A stretch of DNA of 37,410 nucleotides from Alphaproteobacteria bacterium (GCA_021776275.1 JAJFGH010000163.1:1-37410), one strand, 5' to 3'; positions 19,033 through 27,567 are shown, numbered from the stretch's first letter. The notes: generated by a model from the letters alone, not told the origin. Made by a program: numbers and translations.

Positions 19033-19059
19033 GCTAGAATTAACTTTAAGGAAATGCCG

Positions 19060-19320
19060 TTAAAGCGTTTTTACTTTTGCAGAAAGACGCGAGATTTTGC
19101 GGGCCGCCGTATTTTTTTTGAGGATTCCCCTCGTCACGCCACGCATGACTTCGGGCTGGGCCGCGCGAAGCGCTTCCGATGCCTCTTTTTTATCGCCGCC
19201 CGCAATCGCGGTTTCGACCTTTTTCAAAAAGGTGCGAATCCGTGTCCGCCGGGCGCGGTTGATGGCCGTGCGGTCTTCGACCTGACGGGCGCGTTTCTTT
19301 GCCGATTTCGTGTTCGCCAT
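19060..19320 (-). CDS. rpsT: 30S ribosomal protein S20
   Basis: 86 residues, the usual S20 size, strongly basic. The N-terminus [13 protein letters not shown] and the internal [16 protein letters not shown] and [19 protein letters not shown] segments are typical; the three long helices bind 16S rRNA near the base of the body. The ATG at 19320 matches the family; seven more codons upstream in frame are not used. It has its own strong promoter just upstream and a perfect-stem terminator downstream, so it is a monocistronic unit placed between the enoyl-CoA hydratase gene and the dnaA upstream region. rpsT adjacent to dnaA is common in alphaproteobacteria. Confidence 0.97.
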   Translation of the reverse strand: MANTKSAKKRARQVEDRTAINRARRTRIRTFLKKVETAIAGGDKKEASEALRAAQPEVMRGVTRGILKKNTAARKISRLSAKVKTL

Positions 19321-19352
19321 GGTGTCTTCGGTCCTTTTCAATTGGCCGCGGG

Positions 19353-19381
19353 GTTATAGCCTCCCCGCCCCCAACCGTCAA
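19353..19381 (-). promoter_or_regulatory. Sigma70-type promoter of rpsT
   Basis: On the minus strand TTGACG (plus 19376-19381) and TATAAC (plus 19353-19358) are spaced by exactly 17 bases, about 30 bases before the rpsT start. It lies immediately after the stop of the upstream gene. Confidence 0.75.
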
Positions 19382-19393
19382 GGCAGGCGGGGC

Positions 19394-20167
19394 CTAGCGG
19401 TGCTTCCAGGTCGGCGGCCGCTTGTCCACAAAGGCCCCCATTCCCTCGGCCTGGTCCTCCATGGCCATGGTCAGGTTGAACAGGCGGTGCTCGAACTGGA
19501 GGCCCGCCTTCAGCGGCATCTCATAGGTGATGTTCACCGCCTCTTTCACCATGCGGCTGATGGGAAGCGAGAAAGAGGCGATTTTGCCGGCAAGCGCCAC
19601 GGCCTCGGCGACGAGATCCGCCGCCGGCACGACCCGGACGGCCAACCCGGCGCGCTCGGCTTCTTCCGCCGCCATCATCCGCCCGGTGAGGCACATCTCC
19701 ATCGCCTTCGATTTGCCGATGGCGCGGGTCAGACGCTGGGTGCCGCCACCGCCCGGCACGGCGCCGATGGTGATCTCGGGCAGGCCCAGCTTGGCATTGT
19801 CGCCAAGCAGAAGCATGTCGCACATCATGGCAATTTCCAGCCCGCCGCCAAGCGCATAGCCCGCCACCGCCGCGATCGTCGGCTTGTTGCAGCGGGAAAT
19901 GCATTCCCATGTGTTCGTAAAGGTGCGCGCATGGGCCTCCGCCGGCGTCATGAGGCGAATTTCCTTAATATCGGCGCCGGCGGCAAAGGCCTTCTCGCTG
20001 CCGGTGAGCACGATCGCGCCAATCCCGTCATCCTCGATAAAGGCGTCCAGCGCCTGGCTAAGCTCGGCGATCAGCGCGGCGCAAAGCGCGTTCAGCGCCT
20101 CCGGCCGGTTCAACGTGATCAAGCCCACGCGCCCACGCGTTTCGACGAGAATGTTTTTATAGGTCAT
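19394..20167 (-). CDS. Enoyl-CoA hydratase
   Basis: 257 residues, the standard crotonase length. The oxyanion-hole segments AAGADIKEI and ALGGGLEIAMMCD are present, and both catalytic glutamates are visible, in GGGLEIAMMC and in LPEITIGAVPGGGGTQRL. The protein closely resembles the short-chain enoyl-CoA hydratases of beta-oxidation, hydrating trans-2-enoyl-CoA to L-3-hydroxyacyl-CoA. A good AGGAG site precedes the ATG at 20167. It follows a small exported protein gene and mutM on the same strand and probably shares their transcript; the stop abuts the rpsT promoter. Exact chain-length preference cannot be read from sequence. Confidence 0.93.
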   Translation of the reverse strand: MTYKNILVETRGRVGLITLNRPEALNALCAALIAELSQALDAFIEDDGIGAIVLTGSEKAFAAGADIKEIRLMTPAEAHARTFTNTWECISRCNKPTIAAVAGYALGGGLEIAMMCDMLLLGDNAKLGLPEITIGAVPGGGGTQRLTRAIGKSKAMEMCLTGRMMAAEEAERAGLAVRVVPAADLVAEAVALAGKIASFSLPISRMVKEAVNITYEMPLKAGLQFEHRLFNLTMAMEDQAEGMGAFVDKRPPTWKHR

Positions 20168-20200
20168 GGATGGCTCCTGTTTGTTTCCTACCCGCCCCGC

Positions 20201-20599
20201 TCAATCCGGTGAAAGCGAAAAACGGACACGCAACGGGGAGACGTCCGTCTCGAATTCAATTCGCAGCACCTCGCCTTCGCGATGAAAGAGGCCTGCGCCT
20301 TCCGGGCGCCAGCCAAGCTGGGGAAGCGTCTTCGCATAAAAAGCGCGCACCTCCGCTGGCGTCACCTGCCCTTCCGCCAAAGAAATAACAATGCGACCGG
20401 CCGGTTTGTCAAAGACGATTCCGGCATCGTCCAATTCCGTCAGCGCCGGCATCAAGGGCAAATCCTCAATGCCGTGCAAATAGGCCCGCCAAGGGGCCGC
20501 TTCTTCCCCATGGCCCGGCCCGGCCCAGACGGCCAGGGCAAAAAGAAAAATAGCGGCAAGGCGAACGGGCCTGCGCGAAAAGGCGGTGCGGGCGGGCAT
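20201..20599 (-). CDS. Small exported protein of unknown function
   Basis: 132 residues, not recognised. A basic N-terminus and hydrophobic core (VRLAAIFLFALAVWAG) with probable cleavage near GHGEE suggest export. The mature part has three visible blocks: IEDLPLMPALTELDDAGIVFDKPAGRIVI, VTPAEVRAFYAKTLPQLGWRP, and a beta-rich end with EGEVLRIEFE. The pattern looks like a small periplasmic alpha/beta domain. ATG 20599 was chosen because it starts the signal peptide; the longer frame overlaps mutM. It sits 16 bases after mutM and 33 before the enoyl-CoA hydratase gene, so co-transcription is likely, but no functional link is evident. Confidence 0.7.
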   Translation of the reverse strand: MPARTAFSRRPVRLAAIFLFALAVWAGPGHGEEAAPWRAYLHGIEDLPLMPALTELDDAGIVFDKPAGRIVISLAEGQVTPAEVRAFYAKTLPQLGWRPEGAGLFHREGEVLRIEFETDVSPLRVRFSLSPD

Positions 20600-20615
20600 G
20601 AGACCGAGTGTACCC

Positions 20616-21446
20616 CTATCGCTGCCGCTTCGGACAATAGAAGGTCGAGCGGCCGCCCTGCCGAAGGCGGCGCACGCCCCGGGCGCAATCGCACCCGGGA
20701 CAGGGCTGGCCCTCCCGGTCGTAGACCGCGAAGCGATGTTGAAAATAGCCAAGCTCGCCGGAAGGCTGCGCGTGGTCGCGAAGGGTGGAACCGCCGGCCT
20801 CGATGGCGCGGCCGAGCACGCCCTGAATGGCCGCCGCCAATTTCGCGGCCCGCTTCGGGCCCAGGCTGCCCGCCGGTCGGTTGGGCGAAAGCCCCGCTTC
20901 GTAAAGGCTCTCGCACACATAGATATTGCCAAGCCCCGCGACGACATGCTGGTCGAGCAGCGCCGTCTTCAGCGGCCGACGGCTAGCTCCAAGGCGGGCC
21001 CGCAGCGCCGCGCCGTCGAAGCCTGCCTCCAGGGGTTCCGGGCCCATCGCCTTCAGCAAGGGATGCGCCGCCAGCGACGCCGCCTCGGCGAAGGCGAAAA
21101 GACCGAAGCGTCTTGGATCGCGATAGCGCAACAAAACGCCCTTTTCCGTTTCGAAATCGAGATGATCGTGGGCCGAGGGCGCCGGCGGCGGGCCTTCGAA
21201 CACGGCCATGCGGCCCGACATGCCGAGATGTTGAAGCAAAACGAGGCCGCCTTCGAAATGCCAAAGCAAATATTTGCCGCGGCGGCCCAATTCGCGGATG
21301 CGCCGGGCGGTCACGCTCTCGGCAAAATCCGCCGGCAGGGGCCGGCGAAACGCGCCGCAACGCACATGCACGCGCGCAAGGCGCTGGCCTTCAAGATAAG
21401 GGTGAAGCCCGCGGCGGGTGGTTTCAACTTCGGGAAGTTCGGGCAT
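20616..21446 (-). CDS. mutM: Formamidopyrimidine-DNA glycosylase
   Basis: 276 residues, near the Fpg norm. The N-terminus MPELPEVETTRRGL supplies the catalytic Pro (after Met removal) and Glu; the conserved Lys is in RRGKYLLWH, and the helix-two-turn-helix segment reads NIYVCESLYEAGLSP. It excises oxidised purines such as 8-oxoguanine and nicks the abasic site. Odd: the C-terminal zinc finger reads CPGC...FYCPKRQR, so the fourth Cys of the usual Cx2C...Cx2C is Arg (codon at 20625-20627), while an extra Cys is present in CPGCDC. The ATG at 21446 exactly gives the mature Pro-1. It diverges from ubiE across 48 bases. Confidence 0.95.
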   Translation of the reverse strand: MPELPEVETTRRGLHPYLEGQRLARVHVRCGAFRRPLPADFAESVTARRIRELGRRGKYLLWHFEGGLVLLQHLGMSGRMAVFEGPPPAPSAHDHLDFETEKGVLLRYRDPRRFGLFAFAEAASLAAHPLLKAMGPEPLEAGFDGAALRARLGASRRPLKTALLDQHVVAGLGNIYVCESLYEAGLSPNRPAGSLGPKRAAKLAAAIQGVLGRAIEAGGSTLRDHAQPSGELGYFQHRFAVYDREGQPCPGCDCARGVRRLRQGGRSTFYCPKRQR

Positions 21447-21494
21447 GGGGCAAGGTAGCGCCTCGATTGCAGCTCGGCTATCTTCGCAGGCAGC

Positions 21495-22292
21495 ATGACC
21501 CCACATGAACCGGAAAACCGCCAGGAAGAGACCAGCGATTTTGGGTTTCGCCGGGTGGCGACGGCGGCAAAACCAAAGCTGGTGAACGACGTCTTCGCCC
21601 GGGTGGCGACGCGCTACGACCTCATGAACGACCTCATGAGCGCGGGCGTGCACCGCTTGTGGAAACGCGCCCTCATCGACCATCTCGACCCCAGGCCGGG
21701 GATGCGCCTGCTCGACGTGGCGGGGGGCACGGGCGACATTGCGCTAAGGTTCCTGGCCCGCGCCGACAAGGTGGCAAGAGCGCGTCCTGGCAAGGCCCCA
21801 GCCCAGGCCATCGTCTGCGATCGCAATGCGGACATGCTGCGCGTTGGGCGCGGCCGGGCGGTGGACCGGGGCCGTCTTCAAAACATTGCCTGGACTGAGG
21901 CCGAAGCGGAAGCGCTGCCCATCGCACCGGCAAGCATGGACGCCTATACGATTTCGTTCGGGCTTCGCAACGTCACCGGGATCGACGGCGCGCTACGCGA
22001 GGCCGCCCGCGTGCTGAAGCCCGGGGGCCATTTTCTGTGCCTGGAGTTCAGCCACGTCGTCCTGCCGGCCCTGGCCGAACTTTACGAAGCCTATTCGTTT
22101 CGCGTGATCCCGCTGCTGGGCCAGTGGGTCGCCAAGGACCGCGAGGCGTACCGCTACCTGGTCGAAAGCATTCGCCGCTTTCCTGCCCAGGAAGCGTTGG
22201 GCGAACGGATCCACGCGGCGGGCCTGGAACGCGTGCGCGTGCGCAACCTTTCCGGCGGCATCGCCGCCATCCATTCCGCCTGGCGCCTGTAA
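21495..22292 (+). CDS. ubiE: Ubiquinone/menaquinone biosynthesis C-methyltransferase
   Basis: 265 residues, class I SAM methyltransferase. Family marks: VNDVFARVATRYDLMNDLMSAGVHRLWK near the N-terminus, SAM motif LLDVAGGTGDIALRF, SFGLRNVTGIDGALREAARVLKPGG, the LEFSHV segment and the C-terminal NLSGGIAAIHSAWRL. It C-methylates 2-polyprenyl-6-methoxy-benzoquinol (or demethylmenaquinol) at the membrane surface. It diverges from mutM, an arrangement common in alphaproteobacteria. Usually ubiB follows; here a 104-base gap leads to coaBC instead. There is a small Arg/Ala-rich insertion after the SAM motif (KVARARPGKAPAQ), seen in other members. Confidence 0.96.
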   Translation: MTPHEPENRQEETSDFGFRRVATAAKPKLVNDVFARVATRYDLMNDLMSAGVHRLWKRALIDHLDPRPGMRLLDVAGGTGDIALRFLARADKVARARPGKAPAQAIVCDRNADMLRVGRGRAVDRGRLQNIAWTEAEAEALPIAPASMDAYTISFGLRNVTGIDGALREAARVLKPGGHFLCLEFSHVVLPALAELYEAYSFRVIPLLGQWVAKDREAYRYLVESIRRFPAQEALGERIHAAGLERVRVRNLSGGIAAIHSAWRL

Positions 22293-22299
22293 GGCCGCC

Positions 22300-22374
22300 A
22301 TGCCCCATAAAAAACAGAAAATCAAAGCCCTTAAAAAGGGGCCTTGTCTGGGCCCGCGCCGCCACTTAAATTAA
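22300..22374 (+). other. 24-codon open frame in the ubiE-coaBC gap (doubtful)
   Basis: ATG at 22300 opens a frame of 24 codons ending TAA at 22374: a very basic N-terminal half (MPHKKQKIKALKKG) and a short tail. It begins 8 bases after the ubiE stop. No ribosome-binding site is obvious and the family is unknown; it may be chance. It overlaps the candidate coaBC promoter. Confidence 0.2.
22344..22372 (+). promoter_or_regulatory. Candidate promoter for coaBC-dut
   Basis: TTGTCT (22344-22349) and TAAATT (22367-22372) with a 17-base spacer, about 25 bases before the coaBC ATG. The -10 is only 4 of 6, so this is tentative. Confidence 0.35.
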
Positions 22375-22396
22375 TCACGACTTTCTTGCGTAGTTT

Positions 22397-23626
22397 ATGG
22401 CATTTCGGAGCTTCCGCGCATCCATGCTCGACGGCAAACGCATCTTATTGATCATCTCCGGCGGCATCGCCGCCTATAAGGCGCTGGACCTCATCCGCCG
22501 CCTGAAGGAGCGTGGCGCAACCGTACGCGTCCTGCTCACGAAGGGCGGCGCCCAATTCGTTACGCCCCTTTCCGCGGCGGCCTTAAGCGGCGAGAAGGTT
22601 TATCAGGACCTGTTCTCGCTCACGGACGAAAGCGAGATGGGGCATATCCGCCTTTCCCGCGAGGCGGATCTGGTCGTCGTGGCGCCGGCCAGCGCCGATC
22701 TGATGGCCCGGATGGCCGGCGGCATCGCCGACGATTTGGCGGCGACGGCGCTGTTGGCCACCGACAAGCCCATCCTTCTGGCCCCGGCCATGAACGTGGA
22801 AATGTGGGCCCATCCGGCGACAAGGGCGAACGTGGCGCTGTTGGAGGCCCGCGGCGCGCGCCGCGTCGGCCCCGGCACGGGCGATCTGGCCTGCGGCGAG
22901 ACGGGGCCCGGACGGATGGCGGAGCCGGACGAAATTCTACAGGCGATCGCGGATTTCTTCGCCCGCCCAACGCCCCTTCGCGGCCGGCGCGCCCTAGTGA
23001 CGAGCGGGCCGACCCGCGAGGCGATCGACCCGGTTCGCTACCTCACGAACACGTCTTCCGGCAAGCAGGGCTATGCCATTGCAAGGGCGCTTGCCTATCT
23101 TGGCGCCGAAACCGTGCTGGTCTCGGGCCCGACGCGGTGCACACCGCCGCCCAACGTCACCGTGCAGAACGTCACCACCGCCGAGGAGATGCTGGCGGCC
23201 TGCGAAGCCGCCCTCCCCGTTGAAGTGGCCGTTTGCGCCGCTGCCGTCGCCGATTGGCGCCCCACCACCAAGCCCAACCAGAAGCTGAAAAAAGAGGGCG
23301 CGGCGCCGGTGCTGGAACTTCAGGAAAATCCCGACATTCTGGCGCGCCTAAGCGCGGCCGGACCGAAGCGGCCGCCGCTTGTGATCGGCTTCGCCGCCGA
23401 AACCGAAAACCTTGTCGAAAACGCCAAGGCAAAACGCACCCGCAAGGGCTGCGATTGGCTGCTCGCAAACGACGTCTCGCCGGAAAGCGGCGTTTTGGGA
23501 GGGGATTGCAACCAGATCCATTTCCTGACCCCCCAGGGCGTCGAGGATTGGCCCAGCCAAAGCAAGGACGCCGTCGCGCGAACCCTGGCGGATCGCATCG
23601 CCGCCCATTTCGAAGGCGGCGCATGA
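22397..23626 (+). CDS. coaBC: Bifunctional phosphopantothenoylcysteine decarboxylase / phosphopantothenate-cysteine ligase
   Basis: 409 residues, normal for the fused enzyme. The N-terminal flavin-dependent CoaC half shows [16 protein letters not shown], the His-containing [22 protein letters not shown], the PAMNVEMW motif and the active-site Cys in [13 protein letters not shown]. The C-terminal CoaB half shows [29 protein letters not shown] and AAAVADWRP. It joins Cys to 4'-phosphopantothenate and decarboxylates the product, in CoA synthesis. ATG 22397 is used; ATG 22424 (MLDGKRILL) is an alternative that removes nine residues. The stop overlaps the dut start (ATGA). Confidence 0.96.
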   Translation: MAFRSFRASMLDGKRILLIISGGIAAYKALDLIRRLKERGATVRVLLTKGGAQFVTPLSAAALSGEKVYQDLFSLTDESEMGHIRLSREADLVVVAPASADLMARMAGGIADDLAATALLATDKPILLAPAMNVEMWAHPATRANVALLEARGARRVGPGTGDLACGETGPGRMAEPDEILQAIADFFARPTPLRGRRALVTSGPTREAIDPVRYLTNTSSGKQGYAIARALAYLGAETVLVSGPTRCTPPPNVTVQNVTTAEEMLAACEAALPVEVAVCAAAVADWRPTTKPNQKLKKEGAAPVLELQENPDILARLSAAGPKRPPLVIGFAAETENLVENAKAKRTRKGCDWLLANDVSPESGVLGGDCNQIHFLTPQGVEDWPSQSKDAVARTLADRIAAHFEGGA

Positions 23627-24093
23627 CCGCCATCTCGATCTGCGTCGAGCGCCTTCCCCACGGCAAGGACCTCGACCTCCCCACCCATGCGACGGACCGA
23701 AGCGCCGGCGCCGACCTCGTGGCGGCGAACGCGACGACGACGGTGCTGCCGCCGGGCGGGCGCCTGCTGGTTCCCACCGGCATCCGCATCGCCCTTCCCG
23801 AGGGTTTCGAGGCGCAAATCCGGCCCCGTTCCGGCCTTGCCCTTCGCCATGGCGTCACCGTGCTGAACGCCCCCGGCACCATCGACGCCGATTATCGCGG
23901 CGAGATCGGCGTGGTGCTCATCAATCTTGGCGAGGCGCCCTTCACGATCGAACGCGGCATGCGAATCGCCCAATTGGTGGTGGCGGCTTGCGCGCGCATC
24001 GCCTGGCAGGAAGTCGCGGACTTGCCAGCAAGCGGCCGTGGCGAAGGCGGCTTCGGATCAACCGGGCTGGATGCCAAACGCGTAGGCGAATAA
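23623..24093 (+). CDS. dut: Deoxyuridine 5'-triphosphate nucleotidohydrolase
   Basis: 156 residues, trimeric dUTPase. All five motifs are visible in order: RSAGADLVA (1), PRSGLA (2), [16 protein letters not shown] (3), [10 protein letters not shown] (4) and the C-terminal P-loop-like [11 protein letters not shown] (5). It hydrolyses dUTP to dUMP and pyrophosphate, keeping uracil out of DNA and feeding thymidylate synthesis. The ATG overlaps the coaBC stop, which fixes the start; a much longer frame to 23233 is a read-through of coaBC in another frame. Pairing with coaBC is widespread in proteobacteria. The stop TAA shares its last A with the next gene's ATG. Confidence 0.97.
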   Translation: MTAISICVERLPHGKDLDLPTHATDRSAGADLVAANATTTVLPPGGRLLVPTGIRIALPEGFEAQIRPRSGLALRHGVTVLNAPGTIDADYRGEIGVVLINLGEAPFTIERGMRIAQLVVAACARIAWQEVADLPASGRGEGGFGSTGLDAKRVGE

Positions 24094-24545
24094 TGCGAAT
24101 TTCCAAAAAACTGCTCTTCGCCCTCGAGGCGGTTCTCGACATCGCCTACCATTCCGGTGGCGAACCGGTCCAATCGAGCGACATCACCCGCCGCCAGAAA
24201 ATCCCGAAACGCTATCTCGAACAGGTGCTGCAACAGCTTGTTCGCGCCGGCGTGCTGACCGGCGTGCGCGGCCCGCGCGGCGGCTATCGCTTGGCGCGGG
24301 AACGCCGGCGCATTTCGCTCGGCGAAATCACGCGCATCGTACGCACCCTGGAAACGTCGCAAGACCCCTTGCAGGACACCGCCGGGTCCGAACTTGGCCA
24401 TCGGATCCTGCGGCCGGTCTGGACGGAATTGCTGGAAGAGACGATGCTGCGCCTCGACCGGATCAGCCTCGAAGAGCTGTGCAACCGCGGCAATGCGGCC
24501 GGAATCGTCAGCGAAGCCGCCGAAAAGGTGGATTTCAGTATTTGA
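24093..24545 (+). CDS. Rrf2-family transcriptional regulator lacking Fe-S cysteines
   Basis: 150 residues with the Rrf2 winged-helix pattern: [68 protein letters not shown]. IscR and NsrR carry three cysteines in the wing/dimer region; here that region has only one Cys (LCNRG), so an Fe-S cluster is unlikely. Cluster-free Rrf2 proteins such as Bacillus CymR regulate cysteine metabolism, and cysK is the next gene, 76 bases downstream, so a role in cysteine or sulfide control is a reasonable inference. Translation is coupled to dut (TAATG). No operator was identified in the cysK upstream gap. Confidence 0.88.
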   Translation: MRISKKLLFALEAVLDIAYHSGGEPVQSSDITRRQKIPKRYLEQVLQQLVRAGVLTGVRGPRGGYRLARERRRISLGEITRIVRTLETSQDPLQDTAGSELGHRILRPVWTELLEETMLRLDRISLEELCNRGNAAGIVSEAAEKVDFSI

Positions 24546-24621
24546 TGTCCCCCCGCGCCACGGCCAAATAACATAGGGGATCGTGGGTCGGACAAAATCA
24601 CCGGGTCCTTGGGAGAAAACA

Positions 24622-25602
24622 ATGTCTGCTGCCAAACTTTCGAGCTACGACGCCAGCCAAATGGGGCGCGGGCGCGTCTATGAAAACTTTCTCGACACGA
24701 TCGGCAACACGCCGCTCGTTCGCATTGCCAAATTTGCGAAAGCCCATCGCTGCGAAGCGGATTTGCTCTGCAAGCTTGAATTTTTTAACCCGCTTGCCTC
24801 CGTCAAGGACCGGATCGGCCTCGCCATGATCGAGGCGGCGGAAAAGACCGGCGCCATCAAACCGGGCGCCGTCTTTATCGAACCCACGTCTGGCAACACC
24901 GGCATTGCGCTGGCCTTCGTCTGCGCGGCGAAGGGCTACCGGCTGATCCTGACCATGCCGGAAAGCATGTCGATGGAACGGCGCAAGATGCTGCAATTGC
25001 TTGGCGCCGAGCTGGAACTGACGCCGGCGGCGAAGGGGATGAAGGGGGCCGTGGCCCGCGCCGAGGAATTGCGCGAGGAACATCCGGAAATGGTCATGCT
25101 GCAGCAATTCATGAACGCGGCGAACCCGGAAATCCACCGGCGCACGACGGCGGAAGAAATCTGGCGCGACACGGATGGCGGCGTCGATGCCGTCATCAGC
25201 GGCGTCGGCACGGGCGGCACGCTTTCCGGCGTCGGCGCCGTTCTTAAAGAGCGCAAACCCGGATTGAAAATGATCGCCGTCGAACCGGAGGACAGCTCTG
25301 TCCTGAGCGGCGGCGCACCGGGGCCCCACAAGATTCAAGGCATCGGCGCCGGTTTCGTGCCCACGATCCTCGATCAAGGCCTGATCGACGAGGTCCTGCG
25401 CATCGGCAACGAGACCGCCTTTTCGATGGCCCGTGAAATCGCCCGGGTCGAAGGCATGCCGGTCGGCATCTCGTCGGGCGCCGCCCTTGCCGCCGCCCTT
25501 GAGGTGGGTTCGCGGCCGGAAATGAAGGGCAAGCAGATCGTCATCATCATTCCCTCTTTCGCCGAACGCTATCTTTCGACGGCGCTGTTCGAAGGGCTTT
25601 GA
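24622..25602 (+). CDS. cysK: Cysteine synthase (O-acetylserine sulfhydrylase family)
   Basis: 326 residues, fold-type II PLP enzyme. The PLP Lys lies in [11 protein letters not shown]; the substrate loop is [12 protein letters not shown]; the phosphate-binding Gly loop is [12 protein letters not shown]; the C-terminus includes [13 protein letters not shown]. It makes cysteine from O-acetylserine and sulfide. The N-terminal leader before [16 protein letters not shown] is about 15 residues longer than in E. coli. ATG 24622 has GGAG 6 bases upstream. It lies between an Rrf2 regulator and an E1-like enzyme, suggesting a sulfur unit. Related enzymes (cystathionine beta-synthase-like, CysM) cannot be wholly excluded, but there is no regulatory CBS domain. 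Confidence 0.93.
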   Translation: MSAAKLSSYDASQMGRGRVYENFLDTIGNTPLVRIAKFAKAHRCEADLLCKLEFFNPLASVKDRIGLAMIEAAEKTGAIKPGAVFIEPTSGNTGIALAFVCAAKGYRLILTMPESMSMERRKMLQLLGAELELTPAAKGMKGAVARAEELREEHPEMVMLQQFMNAANPEIHRRTTAEEIWRDTDGGVDAVISGVGTGGTLSGVGAVLKERKPGLKMIAVEPEDSSVLSGGAPGPHKIQGIGAGFVPTILDQGLIDEVLRIGNETAFSMAREIARVEGMPVGISSGAALAAALEVGSRPEMKGKQIVIIIPSFAERYLSTALFEGL

Positions 25603-25635
25603 TCCTTCCGGCCGGCAGCCCAAAGGGATCCGGAA

Positions 25636-26451
25636 ATGGCCTTTAACGAGACCCAGGTTCAGCGTTATGCCCGCCACATCGTCCTTCCCGAAGTGGGCGC
25701 GCGCGGCCAAGAAAAGCTCTTTCACGCGAAGGTGCTGGTGGTGGGCGCCGGCGGGCTTGGCTCGCCAAGCCTGATGTACCTTGCCGCCGCCGGCGTCGGT
25801 ACGCTCGGCGTCATCGACGACGACACCGTCGATTTAAGCAACCTTCAGCGCCAAATCGTGCATCCGACAAGCCGCATCGGCACGCCCAAGGTGGCAAGCG
25901 CCGCCGCGACCCTGGCCGAGATCAATCCGGACGTTCGCGTCGTTCAGCATGGCACGCGCCTAACGTCCGAAAACGCGCTCGCGCTTTTCAAGGAATACGA
26001 TTTGATCGCCGATGGCAGCGACAATTTTCCGACCCGCTTCCTGGTCAACGATGCGTGCTATTTCGCGCGCAAGCCCCTGGTCACGGCGGCGGTCTTGCGT
26101 TTCGACGGACAGCTTGCGGCCTTCCGCGCCTATGAAGAGGGAAATCACCCCTGCTATCGGTGCATTTTCCGCGAGCCGCCGCCGCCGGGCTCCGTGCCGA
26201 ATTGTGCGGAAGGGGGCGTTTTTGGGGCCATCGCCGGGGTCATGGGGACGCTGCAGGCGACGGAGGTCGTAAAAGAGCTGCTGGGGATCGGCGAAAGTCT
26301 GGACGCTCACATGCTGATCTATGACGGCCTCAGCAGCACCTTTCGAAAAATTGCCGTCCGGCGCGATCCGGGGTGCCCCCTATGCGGCGACGCGCCAACC
26401 ATTCTAGAAATCGTGCAAGGCGAGGAAGCGGCCTGCGCCACGAAAGGCTGA
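25636..26451 (+). CDS. HesA/MoeB/ThiF-family E1-like adenylyltransferase
   Basis: 271 residues. The N-terminal RYARHIVLPEVGARGQEKL and Rossmann VVGAGGLGSPSLMYLAAAGVG are MoeB/ThiF hallmarks, followed by DLSNLQRQIVH, SDNFPTRFLVND and two CxxC zinc pairs (CYRC near residue 175 and CPLC near 254). There is no C-terminal rhodanese domain. Such enzymes adenylate the C-terminal GlyGly of a small sulfur carrier (MoaD or ThiS). The name MoeB is the default for this length, but the position 33 bases after cysK and the Rrf2 regulator hint at a cysteine- or thiamine-related carrier. No MoaD/ThiS gene is adjacent. The convergent dehydrogenase gene ends 4 bases away. Confidence 0.9.
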   Translation: MAFNETQVQRYARHIVLPEVGARGQEKLFHAKVLVVGAGGLGSPSLMYLAAAGVGTLGVIDDDTVDLSNLQRQIVHPTSRIGTPKVASAAATLAEINPDVRVVQHGTRLTSENALALFKEYDLIADGSDNFPTRFLVNDACYFARKPLVTAAVLRFDGQLAAFRAYEEGNHPCYRCIFREPPPPGSVPNCAEGGVFGAIAGVMGTLQATEVVKELLGIGESLDAHMLIYDGLSSTFRKIAVRRDPGCPLCGDAPTILEIVQGEEAACATKG

Positions 26452-26455
26452 ATTT

Positions 26456-27442
26456 CTAGCTTTCCGTTCCGATGACGCGATCCGGCGGCGAATGGCCGTC
26501 CACAAAGGTCTTGATGTTGATCAGGACTTTTTCGCCCATGTCGACCCTGGCTTCCAGGGTCGCCGAGGCCATGTGCGGCAGCAAGACGACGTTGTCGAGC
26601 TTCAAGAGCTTGGGATTGACGGCGGGTTCGTGTTCGAAGACGTCGAGGCCGGCACCGGCAAGTTCGCCGCGTTCCAGCATCCGCGTCAGCGCGTTTTCGT
26701 CCACCACTTCGCCCCGCGCCGTGTTGACGAGATAGGCTTCCGCGCGCATCAATTTCAGCCGCCGCGCCGAAAGCAGATGATAGGTCGCCGGCGTATGGGG
26801 GCAATTGACGGAAACGATGTCCATATGGGCCAGCATTTGATCGAGGCTTTCCCAATAGGTCGCGTTCAGCTCGCGCTCGCGCGCTTCCGGCAGGCGGTGG
26901 CGGTTGTGGTAATGGATGGAAAGCCCAAAGCCTAGGGCACGGCGGGCAACGGCCGAACCGACCCGTCCCATGCCGACAATCCCCAGGCGTTTTCCGGAAA
27001 TGCGATGGCCCAGCATCCAGGTCGGGCGCCACCCTTCCCATTTGCCGGAGCGCATGATGCGCTCGCCCTCGGCCAGGCGGCGCGGCACGGCCAGAAGCAG
27101 CGCCATGGTCATGTCGGCCGTGTCTTCCGTCAACACGCCGGGCGTGTTCGTGACCGTAATCCCGCGCTGGCGGGCAGAACCGAGATCGATGTGATCGACG
27201 CCGGCCCCGAAAGAGGAAATCAGCCGCAGAGAAGACCCCGCATGGGCCAGCACGCCGGCATCGATGCGGTCCGTCACGGTGGGGACGAGCACGTCCGCCT
27301 GCTCGACCGCCTGGATCAACTCGGCCTGGCTCATCGGATGGTCGTCGAGGTTCAGCCGCGCCTCGAACAATTCCATCATCCGCGTTTCAGTCGGTTCCGG
27401 AAGTTTCCGGGTAACGACGACCAGGGGTTTTTTTGCGGCCAT
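26456..27442 (-). CDS. D-2-hydroxyacid dehydrogenase (glyoxylate/hydroxypyruvate reductase type)
   Basis: 328 residues. The NAD(P)-binding loop GMGRVGSAVARRALGFG lies mid-protein. The substrate Arg is in VNTARGEVVDENAL, and the catalytic His in LLPHMASATLEARVDM, with the Glu in GLDVFEHEP. The overall resemblance is to GyaR/GRHPR-type enzymes that reduce glyoxylate or hydroxypyruvate. After the Rossmann glycines comes HYHNRHR, Arg-rich where an Asp/Glu would favour NADH, so NADPH preference is plausible. ATG 27442 is chosen; an upstream TTG (27454) would abut the AAGGAG site without spacing. It diverges from the SH3-domain gene. Confidence 0.92.
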   Translation of the reverse strand: MAAKKPLVVVTRKLPEPTETRMMELFEARLNLDDHPMSQAELIQAVEQADVLVPTVTDRIDAGVLAHAGSSLRLISSFGAGVDHIDLGSARQRGITVTNTPGVLTEDTADMTMALLLAVPRRLAEGERIMRSGKWEGWRPTWMLGHRISGKRLGIVGMGRVGSAVARRALGFGLSIHYHNRHRLPEARERELNATYWESLDQMLAHMDIVSVNCPHTPATYHLLSARRLKLMRAEAYLVNTARGEVVDENALTRMLERGELAGAGLDVFEHEPAVNPKLLKLDNVVLLPHMASATLEARVDMGEKVLINIKTFVDGHSPPDRVIGTES

Positions 27443-27538
27443 CTCGTTTCTCAACTCCTTGATTTGTGCCCTCCCATAGCAAGGATGCCACCGCCTTGTC
27501 CACCGCCTGTCTGCGAGAAGAGAGATGGCGCGCTTTCC

Positions 27539-27567
27539 TTGACCCGTTCCATTCTCCTTTATCTAAT
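27539..27567 (+). promoter_or_regulatory. Sigma70-type promoter for the SH3-domain gene
   Basis: TTGACC (27539-27544) and TCTAAT (27562-27567), 5 of 6 matches each to the consensus, are separated by 17 bases, 35 bases before the ATG at 27603. Confidence 0.6.
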
